A stretch of 64,000 nucleotides of DNA from Primula veris (lineage: Eukaryota; Streptophyta; Magnoliopsida; Ericales; Primulaceae), in contig OY821746.1 of NCBI GenBank assembly GCA_963682055.1, forward strand, positions 14,683,992 through 14,747,991, read 5' to 3'. The position numbers were made by a program, and so were the translations under genes. The stretch's first letter is position 1; every line of letters begins with the position of its first letter. Of this stretch, positions 25,301 to 36,688 are shown in pieces. A model generated the notes under the pieces. It ran no database searches and had not been told where the DNA came from. It saw nothing but the letters and a program-made list of their open reading frames with translations.

Positions 25301-26741
25301 GTTAAGAGAATATTGTTATAACCAAGCAATTAAATACCCAAAAAAGTCGAGCTTTTAAGATTACTCTACTAAATTTAATCAGTCATTTAAGAAGAAGAAA
25401 AAAAATCAGCAACCAAACAAGTACTAATAGAATACGCAATAAACAGAGCAATTAAAAACCCAGAAGAGTCCAGATTTTCAGCTTACTCAACTAAAGGCCC
25501 GTTTGGCTTCAGAATTTTTGGTCAAAATGCTGCAGTGTAGCAAATTTTTTAATTGTAAGTGGATTATACCTTATTTTTATTGATAAATCATTGGTCCCTA
25601 TTTTAACTTACCAGTGAGTTGTAGATATACAAACACATCTTGTTGCAACAAATTTTTATTTCTGGAAAACTTCCTACCTTTTATGCTTATAAGCTATTTC
25701 TTACCAAAAAACTGGCTCTTTGAAAGCTAAAAAAAGCTGACATACCAAATATCTATGGATTGTTTTAATCAAAAAGGTAAAAAAAACTAAGTAAAAAAGT
25801 TGTTGCCAAACAAGCACTAAATTTAATCAATCTTATAAGCAAAAAATAAACATATGCAATTAAAAAAAGTACTAATAGAATATGCAATAGACCGAGCAAT
25901 TTAAACCCCAGAAAAGTTAAGTTTTTAAGATTACTAAATTCAATCAAGTTTATAAGCAAAAATAAACAAATCATCAACTAAACAAGTACTAATAGAATAC
26001 CAATTAAACCCAACAATTAAAACCCTAGAAAAGTCGAGTTTTTAAGATTACTCTACTAAATTCAATCAGTCCTTTAAGTAGGAAATAAACAAATCAACAA
26101 CCAAACAAGTACTAATAGAATATCAATTAAAAACCTATACAAGTCGAGCTTTTTAAGATTACCCTACTAAACTTAATCAAGACTTTCAGCGAAAAATAAA
26201 CAAAATCAGCAACCAAACAAGCACTAATAGAATACCGATTAAACAAGCAATTAAAAACACAGATTCTGAGATTACTCTACTAAACTTAATCAGTCTTTTA
26301 AGTCAAATAAATAAACAAAACGAGCAAGGAAACAAGTACTCACAGAATTTGCAATAAACCAAGCAATTAAAAACACTGAAAAGTAGAGCTTTTGAGATTA
26401 CTTAACTAAATTCAATCAAGCTTATAAGCAAAAATAAACAAATCAGCAAGTACTAAGAGAGTATAGATTAAACCGAGCAATTAAAAACACTAAACAGTCG
26501 AGATTTTGAGATTACTCTACTTAATTTAATCAAAAAAATAAACAAAACGTACAACCAGACAAGTACTAATCGAATATCGAATAAAACCGAGCAATTAAAA
26601 CAAAACAAAACAAAAAAGACTCACGAGATCATCGTCCTTCTTATCATCCTTCTTCTTCAAATCCTTGGCCGGAGCTTTGACCGGAGATTCCTCCTTAGCG
26701 GCAGTGCTGTCACCGGCAGGAATATCGGGATCCTGAGCCAT
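9871..26741 (-). CDS. RPN1: 26S proteasome regulatory subunit RPN1 (non-ATPase subunit 2), 25 exons
   Basis: RPN1 is the large scaffold of the 19S base; it docks ubiquitin receptors, ubiquitin-like shuttle proteins and a deubiquitinase. Coding exons in transcript order: 26625-26741, 23270-23370, 20906-21026, 20762-20821, 20203-20270, 19796-19838, 19407-19472, 19280-19318, 19123-19205, 18265-18379, 18077-18151, 17448-17606, 17242-17349, 17040-17144, 16741-16881, 16549-16653, 15657-15878, 15192-15305, 14888-15106, 13653-13712, 13432-13545, 13250-13335, 10711-10819, 10030-10208, 9871-9946. All junctions are GT-AG and lengths sum to 2,685 bases, or 894 residues plus TAG, close to plant RPN1 (about 890). 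The start [10 protein letters not shown] precedes a Lys/Asp-rich tail (residues 20-38). Proteasome/cyclosome repeats fill about 421-810 ([36 protein letters not shown]). The C-terminus has [17 protein letters not shown] and [21 protein letters not shown]. No break is seen, so it should be functional despite transposon-filled introns. Confidence 0.96.
10316..10551. repeat. Tandem duplication (118 bp x2) in RPN1 intron 23
   Basis: Two adjacent copies begin about 10316 and 10434. Both run from TTTCAGTCGCTT through TTGAGGTTATTATGG and TTCCTTATATTA to AGCCACATTTT. They differ at scattered bases, so the duplication is not very recent. It lies wholly within the intron between the exons at 10030-10208 and 10711-10819. 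Confidence 0.8.
11120..13074. repeat. Five-copy tandem array built from a hAT-like insertion plus host flank, RPN1 intron 22
   Basis: Units begin at 11122, 11519, 11908, 12287 and 12670 (spacing 397, 389, 379, 383). Each starts with host-like sequence (GTTGAACATCTTCCATTATT, then ATAATATCAACTA) and continues into GGGTTGGGAAAAAATCCCGA, CCCGA repeats and an AT-rich core. Only the last unit reaches a terminus ending CCGAACCC. ATATCAAC lies just before the first element end (11151-11158) and just after the last (13075-13082). That is an 8-bp duplication around TAGGGTTGGG and CGAACCCATA ends, as hAT elements make. Unit length differs partly through the number of CCCGA repeats. Repeated 70-codon frames here are by-products. 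Confidence 0.85.
14113..14870. repeat. Nested direct duplications in RPN1 intron 19
   Basis: A block containing TTGGACAAAAAAC, TTAGCGGAAAACCTCACC and TTTGGTTATCCTTTTTAG recurs near 14165, 14320 and 14615, with a partial copy near 14248. A following block (TATTACATTTGTA, ATGAACAGGAAGAAGC, ATAACATCGGTATATGG) at about 14429-14565 recurs 290 bases later at about 14719-14855. The copies are nearly identical, which suggests recent unequal exchange. Confidence 0.75.
21990..23013. mobile_element. Mutator-like element (1,024 bp) with GC-rich cargo, RPN1 intron 2
   Basis: The left end starts GGGTTTTGTGGGGTTTTGTA and the right end, on the other strand, GGGGTTTTTTGCAGTTTTGT. The arms pair for roughly 125 bases, including TAAATCAGTACCTTCCGT. 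The nonamer ATAAGACAA flanks both sides exactly (21981-21989 and 23014-23022), a Mutator-type 9-bp duplication. Between an (AC)n tract (about 22320-22352) and a TATG/TGTG-rich tract (about 22705-22830) sits a GC-rich segment (22375-22700). It contains GGTGGTGGAGATGGTCG and stands out sharply from the AT-rich intron, so it is probably captured host DNA whose source I cannot name. Confidence 0.85.
24100..26600. repeat. Degenerate minisatellite, ~110-125-bp unit, filling RPN1 intron 1
   Basis: A recurring order of words, CAACCAAACAAG then CTAATAGAATA or CTAAGAGAATATTG, then AGCAATTAAAA, CCCAGAAAAGTCGAGC, ACTAAATTTAATC and AAGCAAAAA, appears about a dozen times (for example near 24713, 24953, 25168, 25288, 25410, 26098, 26210). 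Spacing is about 100-125 bases. Copies differ by many substitutions and indels. A different sequence starting GGCCCGTTTGGC interrupts it at about 25496-25800 and may be a MITE. Confidence 0.7.
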
Positions 26742-26999
26742 CGTCTAAATAAACCCTAGCTAGATTGCTCTGTGATAACTAGGTTTATTGGAATTGGTTA
26801 TAAATTAATAATAATCGAAGAGGATTGGGAGATTAAACAGTGAACCTTAGAATGAAGAAGATAGATAAGAGCTTTTCGTACCCAACAAGTCAGTCTAGTG
26901 CGCTCTCTCTCTCTCTGGTAAACAGCTGAATAAATAAATAGGAGTAATAAGTTTGCTTTAATTGGTTTATTGGCCGGCTTATTTATCTTTCCTCGAATC
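26742..26999 (-). promoter_or_regulatory. RPN1 5' UTR and promoter region
   Basis: This stretch directly precedes the RPN1 start codon on the minus strand. It contains an alternating CT tract (about 26902-26917; AG repeats in the sense direction), common in plant leaders and core promoters. I could not place a TATA box or transcription start with confidence. Confidence 0.4.
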
Positions 27000-27540
27000 C
27001 AAAAAAATAGTTTTAAATTACAATAAAATAAAAAAAAACATAAAAAATTTATAAAAATAAAAAAAAATCATAAAAAATATAAAAAATCACAAAAATAACA
27101 AAAAATTATAAAAAAAAATCATAAAAATCACAAAAAATCACCAAAAATCACAAAAAATTATTAAAAAAATACAAAAGTCACAAAAAATTATAAAAATTAC
27201 AAAAAATACAAAAAATGAAAAAAATCACAAACTTTTAAAAAAATTAAAAATATATATATATAATTTTTTTTGTCAATATAACACTTTTTATACCTAAAAA
27301 TCAAAAAAAATATTAAAAAAATCACAAAAACTTATAAAAAATCACAAAAAATTAAAAAAAATTAAATTTTTTTTGTAATTTTGTAATTTTTTTTGTAGTT
27401 TTTTTAAAATTTTGTGATTTTGTGATTTTTTATTTTTTTTTTATGATTTTTTTTTATTTTTTTGTGATTTTTTTTTTCATTTTTTGTGATTTTTTTTCAT
27501 TTATTTTGAGATTTTTTTTATTTTATATAATTGTATGTGT
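27000..27540. repeat. AT-rich imperfect palindrome of short repeats
   Basis: The left half (27000-27350) is built from AAAAATCACAAAAAATTA-like words and the right half (27360-27540) from their reverse complement (TTTTTTGTGATTTTTT). The whole can fold back around about 27360. It is nearly free of G on the left and of C on the right. No gene. Confidence 0.7.
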
Positions 27541-28151
27541 TTTTTTCCATTTTTTTATGAAATATGTATATGGCGTTTTGGTAAATAAAGTAAATAATTA
27601 AAAAGTGGTACCTATAGAGAATATGAACTTATGGAGGTACCTAGGAGTAATATAAGTTCAAAAGTGGTACTTATTGTGCATTATTTGAATAAACAATTTA
27701 TTTTCACTCAAAAAGTAAAAGTAAACATATTTTATCAAACAACATTTTTAATGAAAAATACACGTTTACGGTGTTCACCAAACAGGATTTACTTACTATA
27801 AACATAAAAAGTATATTTTTCAATCCATTTACAAAAAGTATACTTTTGAACATAAAAGACGCGACCAAACAAGGCCAATACCTTTAACTATTAAAATCAA
27901 ACACTTTTTGTTAATTAATTAAGGAAAAAAGTATCAAAATGAGTGATCTTGTTCTAAAATATTTGAGTCCACGTGTATTAACAATAGATTGCTGGTTAGA
28001 TGTTGTAAATTAAAAAATATTTGATTATTTGATAGCGGGCAGTGCTTATGAGTACTTAGATTGATAAAAAAAAAGTATGGCAAGTTCTATTAATTTTTGG
28101 AAAAGTGCATAAAAAATTGTATTTCAATAAGTAAGTTTTGATGTGCAACAC
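27541..28151. other. Intergenic, nothing recognised
   Basis: AT-rich spacer. A small repeated AAAAGTGGTAC word occurs at about 27600-27670. No gene or bounded element seen. Confidence 0.4.
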
Positions 28152-29027
28152 CTTGACCGTGTTTTTAAAACGGTCACACTAACTGCTTTTTCTCTGAGCC
28201 GTTGGATTACAAAGTAAAAGATTCAAAGGTTGAGAAGATTCAATAAATAAAAATGAAAAGAAAGAAAAAGTTTAAAGTTTAAACAATACAATACTATTAC
28301 TTTCTCATTTCTCTCACTCCATATCTTTTCCATCTCCGCCCCAAACATCAAAAACTAAAATAATTCATGTACAATGAAGAATCCCACTTAAATTAGAATT
28401 AGCCCATACAATACTCTTTAAATTAAATTTTTAATTTGATAAAATTGAGTAAAAAGAATCCCAATTTTTTATATTGGACAGTGAACACCAATCGAGCATG
28501 ACGAAATCACTACAAATTTAGTAGTAGTTTCTTCCTTTACTCATATGAAGAATTGCTGATTAAATTAAAACGACATATTCCTTAATTTAATCATTTAAAT
28601 TTTTAATTTACATGTGAGGATTGGATTGTGTTGCAGCAATGGTCGATTAAATTTAAGTCTATCAATGTTTGTTTGTAAAATATCTAGACTATAATATTTA
28701 GTTATTTCATCAATTTGATGGGAAATAAAACTACATTTGGGAAATGTTTGATATGAGAATGAGAGAGAATGGGGAGGAGAAAAAAAAACTATGTTTTTAG
28801 GTTTGAGCTTGTATTTTTATACTACACTTTTTCTGAAAAAAACGCACAAACCGTATAAAAAATCCACGGTTTGCAGTGATTTAGTGCAAACCGTAGATTA
28901 AATGGACGGTCTGCAATTTTTCAGCGCAAACCGTAGATTAAATCTACGGTTTGTACTGAAAAATTACACAATAAGTCACTGCGTCAAAATTACACAGTCA
29001 GTCCCTGAAAAAATTAGACAGATTTTT

Positions 29028-29058
<31 letters not shown>

Positions 29059-31155
29059 GTCTGTTTCTCAAAAAACCAAAATTTTCAAACCAAAAAACCC
29101 CCCAAATCACTCAAGGACAATAACCCTCAAATCATCAATCAAATTTCGCCCTACAAAAACCGCAAATCACCAATCAAAAAATATACCCTAATTCAAGGTA
29201 TTTCTTTATTCCCTAATTTATTATTTATTTTGTGTAGTTTCAATTTGTAAAATAGGAAAAAATATATAAAATATGTCAATTGATTATTCACTTAGTGATT
29301 ATAATTGCTTGTTATTTGTTTATATTAATTATAAAAAATTAAAATTGTTGATATTTGTCCCATTTTATAAAAAAAAAGAGGGTTTTTATTCAAATTTTTT
29401 TATTTAGATATTTATTACTAATTGTTTGGTTATCATTAAATGTGTATGTTCCTTATCGTGTTTTGATTGGAAAAAATAAAAATAGTTAGGATTTATTAAT
29501 ATTTACCCGTTTTGAAAATTATGTGTTTTATAAAATTAGTTTTTTTTAATTACTTTGTTTGCATAAATATTAGCTGTATATTAATTAAAAAAAATTAGGC
29601 TTGTTGATATTTTTCACGTTTTATAAAAAAATAGGGTTTTTATTCAATTTTATTTTAATTTTTTATAATAACAAGTGCAACAACGTAAAACTTCGTTTGG
29701 TGAGACAACTTACTTAGGTGCACTATAGATTAGATATTCAGTGAATACTATAACATACTTGTGTAATGATTTTTGCATTAAGGGAGACTTGCCTGGTCGG
29801 TACAATCTACGGAAAAACCGGTTAAATATTTATATTCCGAAGTTGCTAAGATAACCATAAAGAACATAGGAAACAACTTTTAAGCTTTCTAGCCATTAAA
29901 TAGATTAAGATTGTTTATATTGTAAGATTGCTTGTAAGATTGAAATTGAAGAAGTGTACAAAGATTCCGTCTTTTGAAGGTATAATTGGAATTCGAGATG
30001 ATTTGTGATTGTTATGCTGCACATTATATTGGTCTGTAGTGCTTGTTTGTTGCATGTATTAGGTAAAAATGGTTTTGGTTGATTAAGATTGAGAATTTTT
30101 CAGCTTTCGAGCATATAGGCAGGTATATTTGAGGTTAAAAAGAAACAGTTTTTACGCTTTCTAGCCGATACCCATCTAAATGCTATTCCTTTTAGATGCA
30201 AAAAGAAAATAAATACTTCAAAATGGATGGAGTAGAGGAAGATCCCATTATCTGAAGGTCTTGCTATATAAAATGGGTTATGATGGCGTTAGATTGATTT
30301 TATGTGCTTGTTTATTGCAGCTTTTAGGTAAAAATACAAATTTTATGTGAGTATAGGAAGGTCATGTATTGAAGGTATTGGGATGTGAAATGGATTCAGG
30401 TTGTTAGATTGGTTGGTTTAGGGCTTGTTGTTTCAGCTTTTATTTCAAAATTAGTTGGATTCTTCTAGACTGAGAGTTTGTTTGAATGGAGCTTTTAGGT
30501 AGATATTTTGGTTTAAAAGGTGCAGCTAAAAGAACCTAGTTTTAAATATTGTTTAGTTCAAAAGTTACTGGTTTTTTTGTCTAATTGCAGCTTTGAATCC
30601 TGGCTTATTTGTTCAACTCAGGAAACCAAGTTCTTTATGTTTAATTTTATAGTGTTTGTACCTAAGATAGGTTTTGGCTTGGGAATGAGATAACAGATCT
30701 TCATTGACTATTTTGCATTTGACACACTCTCTCCTTGAGCGCACACTGACGTGTCGGTGCTTCTTGACAATGAAGCCATTTATATTAAGTTCTTGGTGGT
30801 TAAAAGTCTCTAGTTTGATCCTTTTGGTCCTCGGTTTTCTAGTATTTTTTTCAACTTGTTCTTGCGATAATAGATTTTCGAATTTATAGCTTAAATCATA
30901 TTAAGTCATACAAATTTCACTTGTAGTTTAATGAACCAAAAAGGGATTAAAATTGTACTTTTACATTGAATGCGAGCAAGAATTTTAATGACCATTGTTG
31001 AAGTCCATTCATTTAATCCAGTATCTGAAATCGGTAATTTGCATGCTTTAGTTTTTGAGCTCTGAAACCAGTTCTGTAGTTTACATGAGAATTATACATC
31101 ATCGGAGTATCATGTTAGCAAATAATTGTCCAGATTTTGACCTTCTGTTTTTTAG

Positions 31156-31476
31156 GTGATTTCCTCACTGACGGCCTCTCTGAGGTTCGATGGTGCCTGA
31201 ACGTGGACATAACCGAATTCCAAACAAACCTTGTCACTTACCCTAGGATCCACTTCATGCTCTCCTCTTACGCCCCTGTCATCTCTTCTGCGAAGGCATT
31301 TCATGAGCAACTCTCAGTAGCTGAAATAACCAACACCGCCTTTGAGCCCTCGTCTATGATGGCCAAATGTGACCCCCGTCATGGGAAATACATGGCGTGT
31401 TGCTTAATGTATCGAGGCGATGTGGGCCCTAAAGACGTGAATGATGTTGTCCCTAAAGGCAATCGGGAAAACAAAT
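31156..31476 (+). pseudogene. Captured alpha-tubulin gene fragment (frameshifted)
   Basis: Translation gives alpha-tubulin blocks in order: [14 protein letters not shown], then after a one-base deletion near 31195 [39 protein letters not shown] and [20 protein letters not shown], then CLMYRGDV. This is the middle of alpha-tubulin, around residues 235-335. It begins right after TTTTTTAG (acceptor at 31154-31155), a position consistent with a real exon start, so genomic DNA including intron was probably captured rather than cDNA. Similarity fades after about 31460. The frameshift and missing ends make it non-functional as tubulin. It lies inside the inverted-repeat element. Confidence 0.9.
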
Positions 31477-31949
31477 CCTAACTGAAGAAGAAGTTTTAAA
31501 CGTAGCAAGTCTATAATTCGTTTTTTTATTATTATTTTTATGTAGAGTACTCTTTTTTCAATTTGTTGTAAACTGATTTTGATGAGACTCAAATAAAATT
31601 ATGTGATGTATCATGTTTAACTAATATCTTTTATGAAATTTAGTTAATATTATGTGATTTTGATGAGACTCAAATAATATTGCAGCTCTGATAACCATCT
31701 CATATATACATGGAAATGTATGATTTCAATTGTTTCATATTTTTTACTTCATCTACTAAAACTTGCAAAAAAAGTGAAATTAAAAGGATTAATAAATCTC
31801 AAGTTATACACTACACAAAAAGGCAACATGATTACCCAACTTTTGAGGCCTACAGCTGCCAAGTATAAGAAAAAAGAAACAAAATTATTTATTTGCCAAT
31901 TGCATAAGTTTCTTTATACATCTATCTGGGCAGTGAAACTACAAATCTA

Positions 31950-32197
31950 TTAAGCTGAGGTCTTGACAAATCTATTCCAGTACCAATGCTTCTCCCAAAC
32001 CAAGTACGTAGAATCCCGAGTAACTCCTTTTGTCTCCCAAACCAGTAATAATGTCTGGCTGAGGTCATTATTGCAATCCAGCCTGCATAGAATAGAAATG
32101 CCCCCAACTTGAAGTGACAAAGCATGGTCAAGAATGTTTGCGATAGCACGAAAGTCGTGGCAAAATTAGTTGCAATGCTTATGCTTTGTCCCGTGGA
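31950..32197 (-). pseudogene. Captured sugar-transporter (STP/hexose carrier) C-terminal fragment
   Basis: On the minus strand the sequence encodes STGQSISIATNFATTFVLSQ, TFLTMLCHFK and AFLFYAGWIAIMT. After a deletion and frame change it continues ETKGV, then HWYWNRFVKTSA and a stop (31950-31952). These are the last transmembrane segments and C-terminal tail of plant STP-type sugar/H+ symporters of the major facilitator superfamily, where PETKG is the conserved C-terminal motif. Only about 85 of some 500 residues remain, and the frame break destroys the last membrane segment. Its opposite orientation to the tubulin piece shows separate capture events or an inversion. Confidence 0.85.
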
Positions 32198-34503
32198 ATA
32201 ATAGTCACCATTGAGCGAAACCAACTTTATAAATTAAGATTAAAGAAAAATGAACGAGAGTACACAATGAAAAAATGTAAAGAAGTTAAAAAGGGATTAT
32301 CAAGTACTCAAGAAGTAGGTGGTTACAAATTCTGATAGGATAATTTGGCTCCAAGTTAAACGCATAATGAAACCGTTTGTTTTGAGGGAATTTGCATGTC
32401 TAAAGTAGAGAGGTGGCTTTTAGCCTGAATTTATAGCCTTCACTATCTTGAATTAATCAATTAAAAGAGTTTATAGTTTAACATGTCCAGGCAACCCGAG
32501 AACTGCTAGTGCGAAACATAACAACTTTATCTGAAGAATTAGTCCAGCAAAACAAAAGCGTCGTTAGAGTAGTATTTACAAAATTACTCCAATTGTTCTG
32601 CAATGAACGCCTATTACTAAACTACTAAAATTAAAAAAAAAACTTGCTCATTTTTTCGATAACTTTTTTGAAATGTATTTTCCAGTATTTAGGGAAACTA
32701 GCACTTGAGGTTAAGAAAACCTGGAAACCTTGTTTATAAGGATGATCAACCATTTAATTTTCATTTATAAATTACAAAGAATATAAACCAAGTTATAAAA
32801 AGTTGCAACCAAACAAGCTTTAAACAATGTGATGATAAGCGGGAACAATGAATTAAGCTTGCACCATTATAAATCACGAATGACTGATCATGGGCAAAAA
32901 TATACTCCAGAATACAACTACTCAACCACATGCATTGTTTGGTTGCAACTTTAAGTTAACAAGATCACTTGTTATGAAATTGAAGAAAATGGGTTCCTTC
33001 GACTTCAAACTTCTGTCTTTTCCGTAAGAAAAGAAAAACACTTTTCATTTTTCAAGCTGCAAAACAACATGCGTGGCAACTTGTTGGTAAAACTAATAAG
33101 CCAATCTTGAAAATTGCAACCAAACGAATGCTTGATCTATTACCGATCTAAAACCGACTTGAAGTACAATTGCTGCCATAATCCTGAAATCCTAGTTACT
33201 AATAATTTTATAACCAAGCACACAGATAAATAAACAAAGATGTAAAGATTGAGAAAAGGATAAGCTAACCTTTTCCATCAGAGACCATTTTTGGTTTTAA
33301 TATAGTATGGAATAAGCTGATTGTTGGGTTTTGATCAAACAGGAAGACAAATGGCATTTAATTTGCCACAAAAATAGAGGGAAGACAAATGCAAAATAAA
33401 CAACTCCTACAGAAATAGTCAATGAAGATCTGTTATCTCATTCCCAAGCCAAAACCTATCTTAGGTACAAACACTGTAAAATTAAACAAAAGCTCCTTGC
33501 TTTTCTCCGATTAGCATCAAGATTTATACTGACTGGTCTATTATAAATTTATAATACTGCCTCAACAAGCAATACCTAATAAATTTGACTGGTCTATTGA
33601 TGAATTTAAAAAACAGCTTACACAACTATTACGCTGTTTTTTAAACAGCTTAAAAGCTGCTTAAAAAACAGCCTAATAGCTGTGTAAAAAACATTTAATG
33701 ATAACCAAACAATTAGTAATAAATATCTAAATAAAAAAATTTGAATAAAAACCCTCTTTTTTTTTTATAAAATGGGACAAATATCAACAATTCTAATTTT
33801 TTATAATTAATATAAACAAATAACAAGCAATTATAATCGCTAAGTGAATAATCAATTGACATATTTTATATATTTTTTCCTATTTTACAAATTGAAACTA
33901 CACAAAATAAATAATAAATTAGGGAATAAAGAAATAACTTGAATTAGGGTATATTTTTTGATTGGTGATTTGCGGTTTTTGTAGGGCGAAATTTGATTGA
34001 TGATTTGAGGGTTATTGTCCTTGAGTGATTTGGGGGTTTTTTGGTTTGAAAATTTTGGGTTTTTGAGAAACAGACAGAGAAAGAGAGAGAAAGAGAAAGA
34101 AAAAATCTGTCTAATTTTTTCAGGGACTGACTGTGTAATTTTTTCAGGGACTGACTGTGTAATTTTGACGCAGGGACTTACTATGTAATTTTTCAGCGCA
34201 AACCGTAGATTTAATCTACGGTTTGCGCTGAAAAATTACAGACCGTACATTTAATCTACGGTTTGCACTAAATCACTGCTAACCGTAGATTTTTTGTACG
34301 GTTTGTGCGTTTTTTCAGAAAAAGTGTAGTATAAAAATCCAACCTCTTTAGGTTTAGTTGAGGAGAGAGGAAAAAAAGAAACTATTTAAAGTTATTTATT
34401 AGACCCCCTTATATTATAGCCTTTGGATCTTTTACTTTGTAATCTAACGGCTCATAAAAAATCTAGTTAGAGTGACTGTTTTAAAAACACAGTCAGAGGC
34501 CCT

Positions 34504-36688
34504 TCTTTCGACATAAAAGGCCTAAATGGAGTATCGCACTAGATCGAGTAGCATATAGCCCTGCATATCCTTAAAATTGCTCGAAATTACATAATTGTTG
34601 TATGATCTTTGATATATTGACGTCCTTAGGGAAGCCTTATGGCGTGATTGTCCTTCCCCGACCATGTTTGTATTAATGGTGATTGGATCGAGCTTAAATG
34701 TGACTTGCTTGAGCTTTTGAGATGAAAAAAAACGAGTTGATTGGCAAAAACATTAAAATGCCCTAATTTTGATGAAAAATAAGCTCAACATGGCCCTATT
34801 TGCAACGTGATTAGCATAAACTATTAGGTTGATACTTATTAAAGCTTAGTTTGCGACTCAAAAACAAAATCAAAGATGGAACCAGAACCTTTAGAAGAAG
34901 GGGACGAAACCCTAACTTTGAAAATTTGGTGTGAGGGTGGGGGACAATAATTTTTTTTAAATTTTATCAAAATACACAAAAAATTATTTTTATCAACTTT
35001 AATCAAAATTTGAGGGAGGGGATGGAAAATGTAGTGATAAAGCACATGTCGTATCAGGGAGCAACTCTTAGAGTGGACACATATATAGTTCCTTATATGT
35101 ACAATGAAAAGAGTAGAGAAATTTTGGTATATTATTTATGATTTGACGGCTACAAAATAAAAGAGAATTTGAGCCGACTATTCTCTATTCTTTTCAATCA
35201 CTTTAACTCTTTTTATCGATGTTTTCTACTGTTTCCAATTTCGATGGTAAATTTTTTCAATTTTTTTTGAATTAGTGATCAGTTTTATGCAATAATTTTT
35301 TTATAATCAATTTTATGAAATAAATAGTAGTGTGAAACCTTTATTAGTTTCTAATTATGGTTGTGATCCTTTGTGTATCAAATTGGGATTACAAATGTAT
35401 TTTATCTTGATCGACAGATATTATCCATCGTAATTTTGGTGATGAATCTTTGTGTACCGAAACCTAATCAGTTATTTGCAACGAAATTTGATTCGCGAAT
35501 TAATTTATGGGTATTTTATCCAATTGGGTAAATACTTTTGATTTTAGAATATTTTTTTCCGGTTTTATTTGTTTGCACATATAGATGTAAAAAGAATTGA
35601 TGTATTGAGGTTGATGAAACACCTGTTACGTAGAAATGTTACGCTTATAATTGATTTCCCACAAATAAATCATCCAACGCTTAAGAGAAAGAAATATGAC
35701 ACGTTCTCAAAACACATGTTGCCCTTTGCTGAAGCTGCTGAAGCTTTATATAGATTTCCATTTAGTAGTTACTCACTTGAATAATAAGTTCGTACTCACT
35801 TAAATAAAAAGGTGGCAATTATCAAGGTTCGATTCATTAGAGAGTGTTAGCTATTAAGGTTGACCAATTCAAATCCACGATGAAAGAATGTCGATGTAGT
35901 GAAGGCATTCCATAATTTATTTTTTAATTAACAGGGTTACGGCTCGCGAACCTATTTTTGTTATTCTGCCATTAGAGTAATTGACAAATATGGAGCTTGA
36001 TGATATGTAAAAAGACAATTATGCTGAATGCCAACACCAAGAAGAAAGAGGTGGGAAACGAAATGGCACATCAACATGAATCGTATGAATAATGAGGATA
36101 CATATAATATGCATGATAAATATAAGAAATTACAATGCCATAAGTCAGGATGTATATGTTTCTTTTCTATTATCTATATTAATATTATTATTTTGAAATC
36201 TAAGTTAGTATGCTTATACAACTTAATTTATAAAGAAATTGCAAAAATGTGATAAATTTGGTGAAATGTTTTGATCTAATCAACTATAATTTTTTTTTTT
36301 TAACATATGTAATGGAAAAACATTCAATCAATCTCTACCATATTTTCCCCTATCTACAATCACATGCATGTTACTTCTGAAAATCCTGTACTTTGCATGA
36401 TCATCCATTATCGATAAAAAAATAAAAATCCATTGATGTCATTTAGAAAATCACATTAATTTTTGTGTTAAAGTTAGCAAACACACTAAAGTTAGAAAAT
36501 CATAATCAATCTCTCACAATCTTTACCCATCATTTATGTCATTTTTACAATTAATTGTTAAGTTTTGTGCTAAAGTTAGCAAACACACTAATGATTGAGC
36601 TGACAATAGCTTTATCATTTCATTATATTTTAAATTGTTTAATAATCATATGGCACACTTATCACATTAACTAATACCACATATTAAT
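34504..36688. other. Intergenic, no recognised gene
   Basis: AT-rich. A 71-codon frame at 35569-35784 (+) has a protein-like composition (KRIDVLRLMKHLL, KHMLPFAEAAEALYRF) but matches no family I know. It is left uncalled and could be an exon fragment. The rest shows nothing definable. Confidence 0.35.

Larger units (their letters stand above)
28152..34503. mobile_element. Long-inverted-repeat (Pack-MULE-like) element carrying two host gene fragments, ~6.35 kb
   Basis: The outer ends pair: TGACCGTGTTTTTAAAACGG at 28155 and the reverse complement of the 34470-34500 region, then GATTACAAAGTAAAAGAT on both sides. A longer pairing joins 28795-29455 with 33695-34340; both arms include AACCGTAGATTAAATCTACGG. 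An inner pairing joins about 30637-30720 with 33400-33495 (GTACCTAAGATAGGTTTTGG). The arms differ by large indels: the left has about 0.5 kb extra near 28250-28795 and over 1 kb extra at 29460-30636. The interior carries an alpha-tubulin fragment (31156-31476, +) and a sugar-transporter fragment (31950-32197, -). No transposase is visible and no clear target duplication was found, so superfamily and exact ends are tentative. Confidence 0.7.

Noticed and set aside
35569..35784. 71-codon frame with protein-like composition
   Set aside because: Could be an exon fragment, but no family recognised and no neighbouring exons found; evidence is too thin for a gene call.
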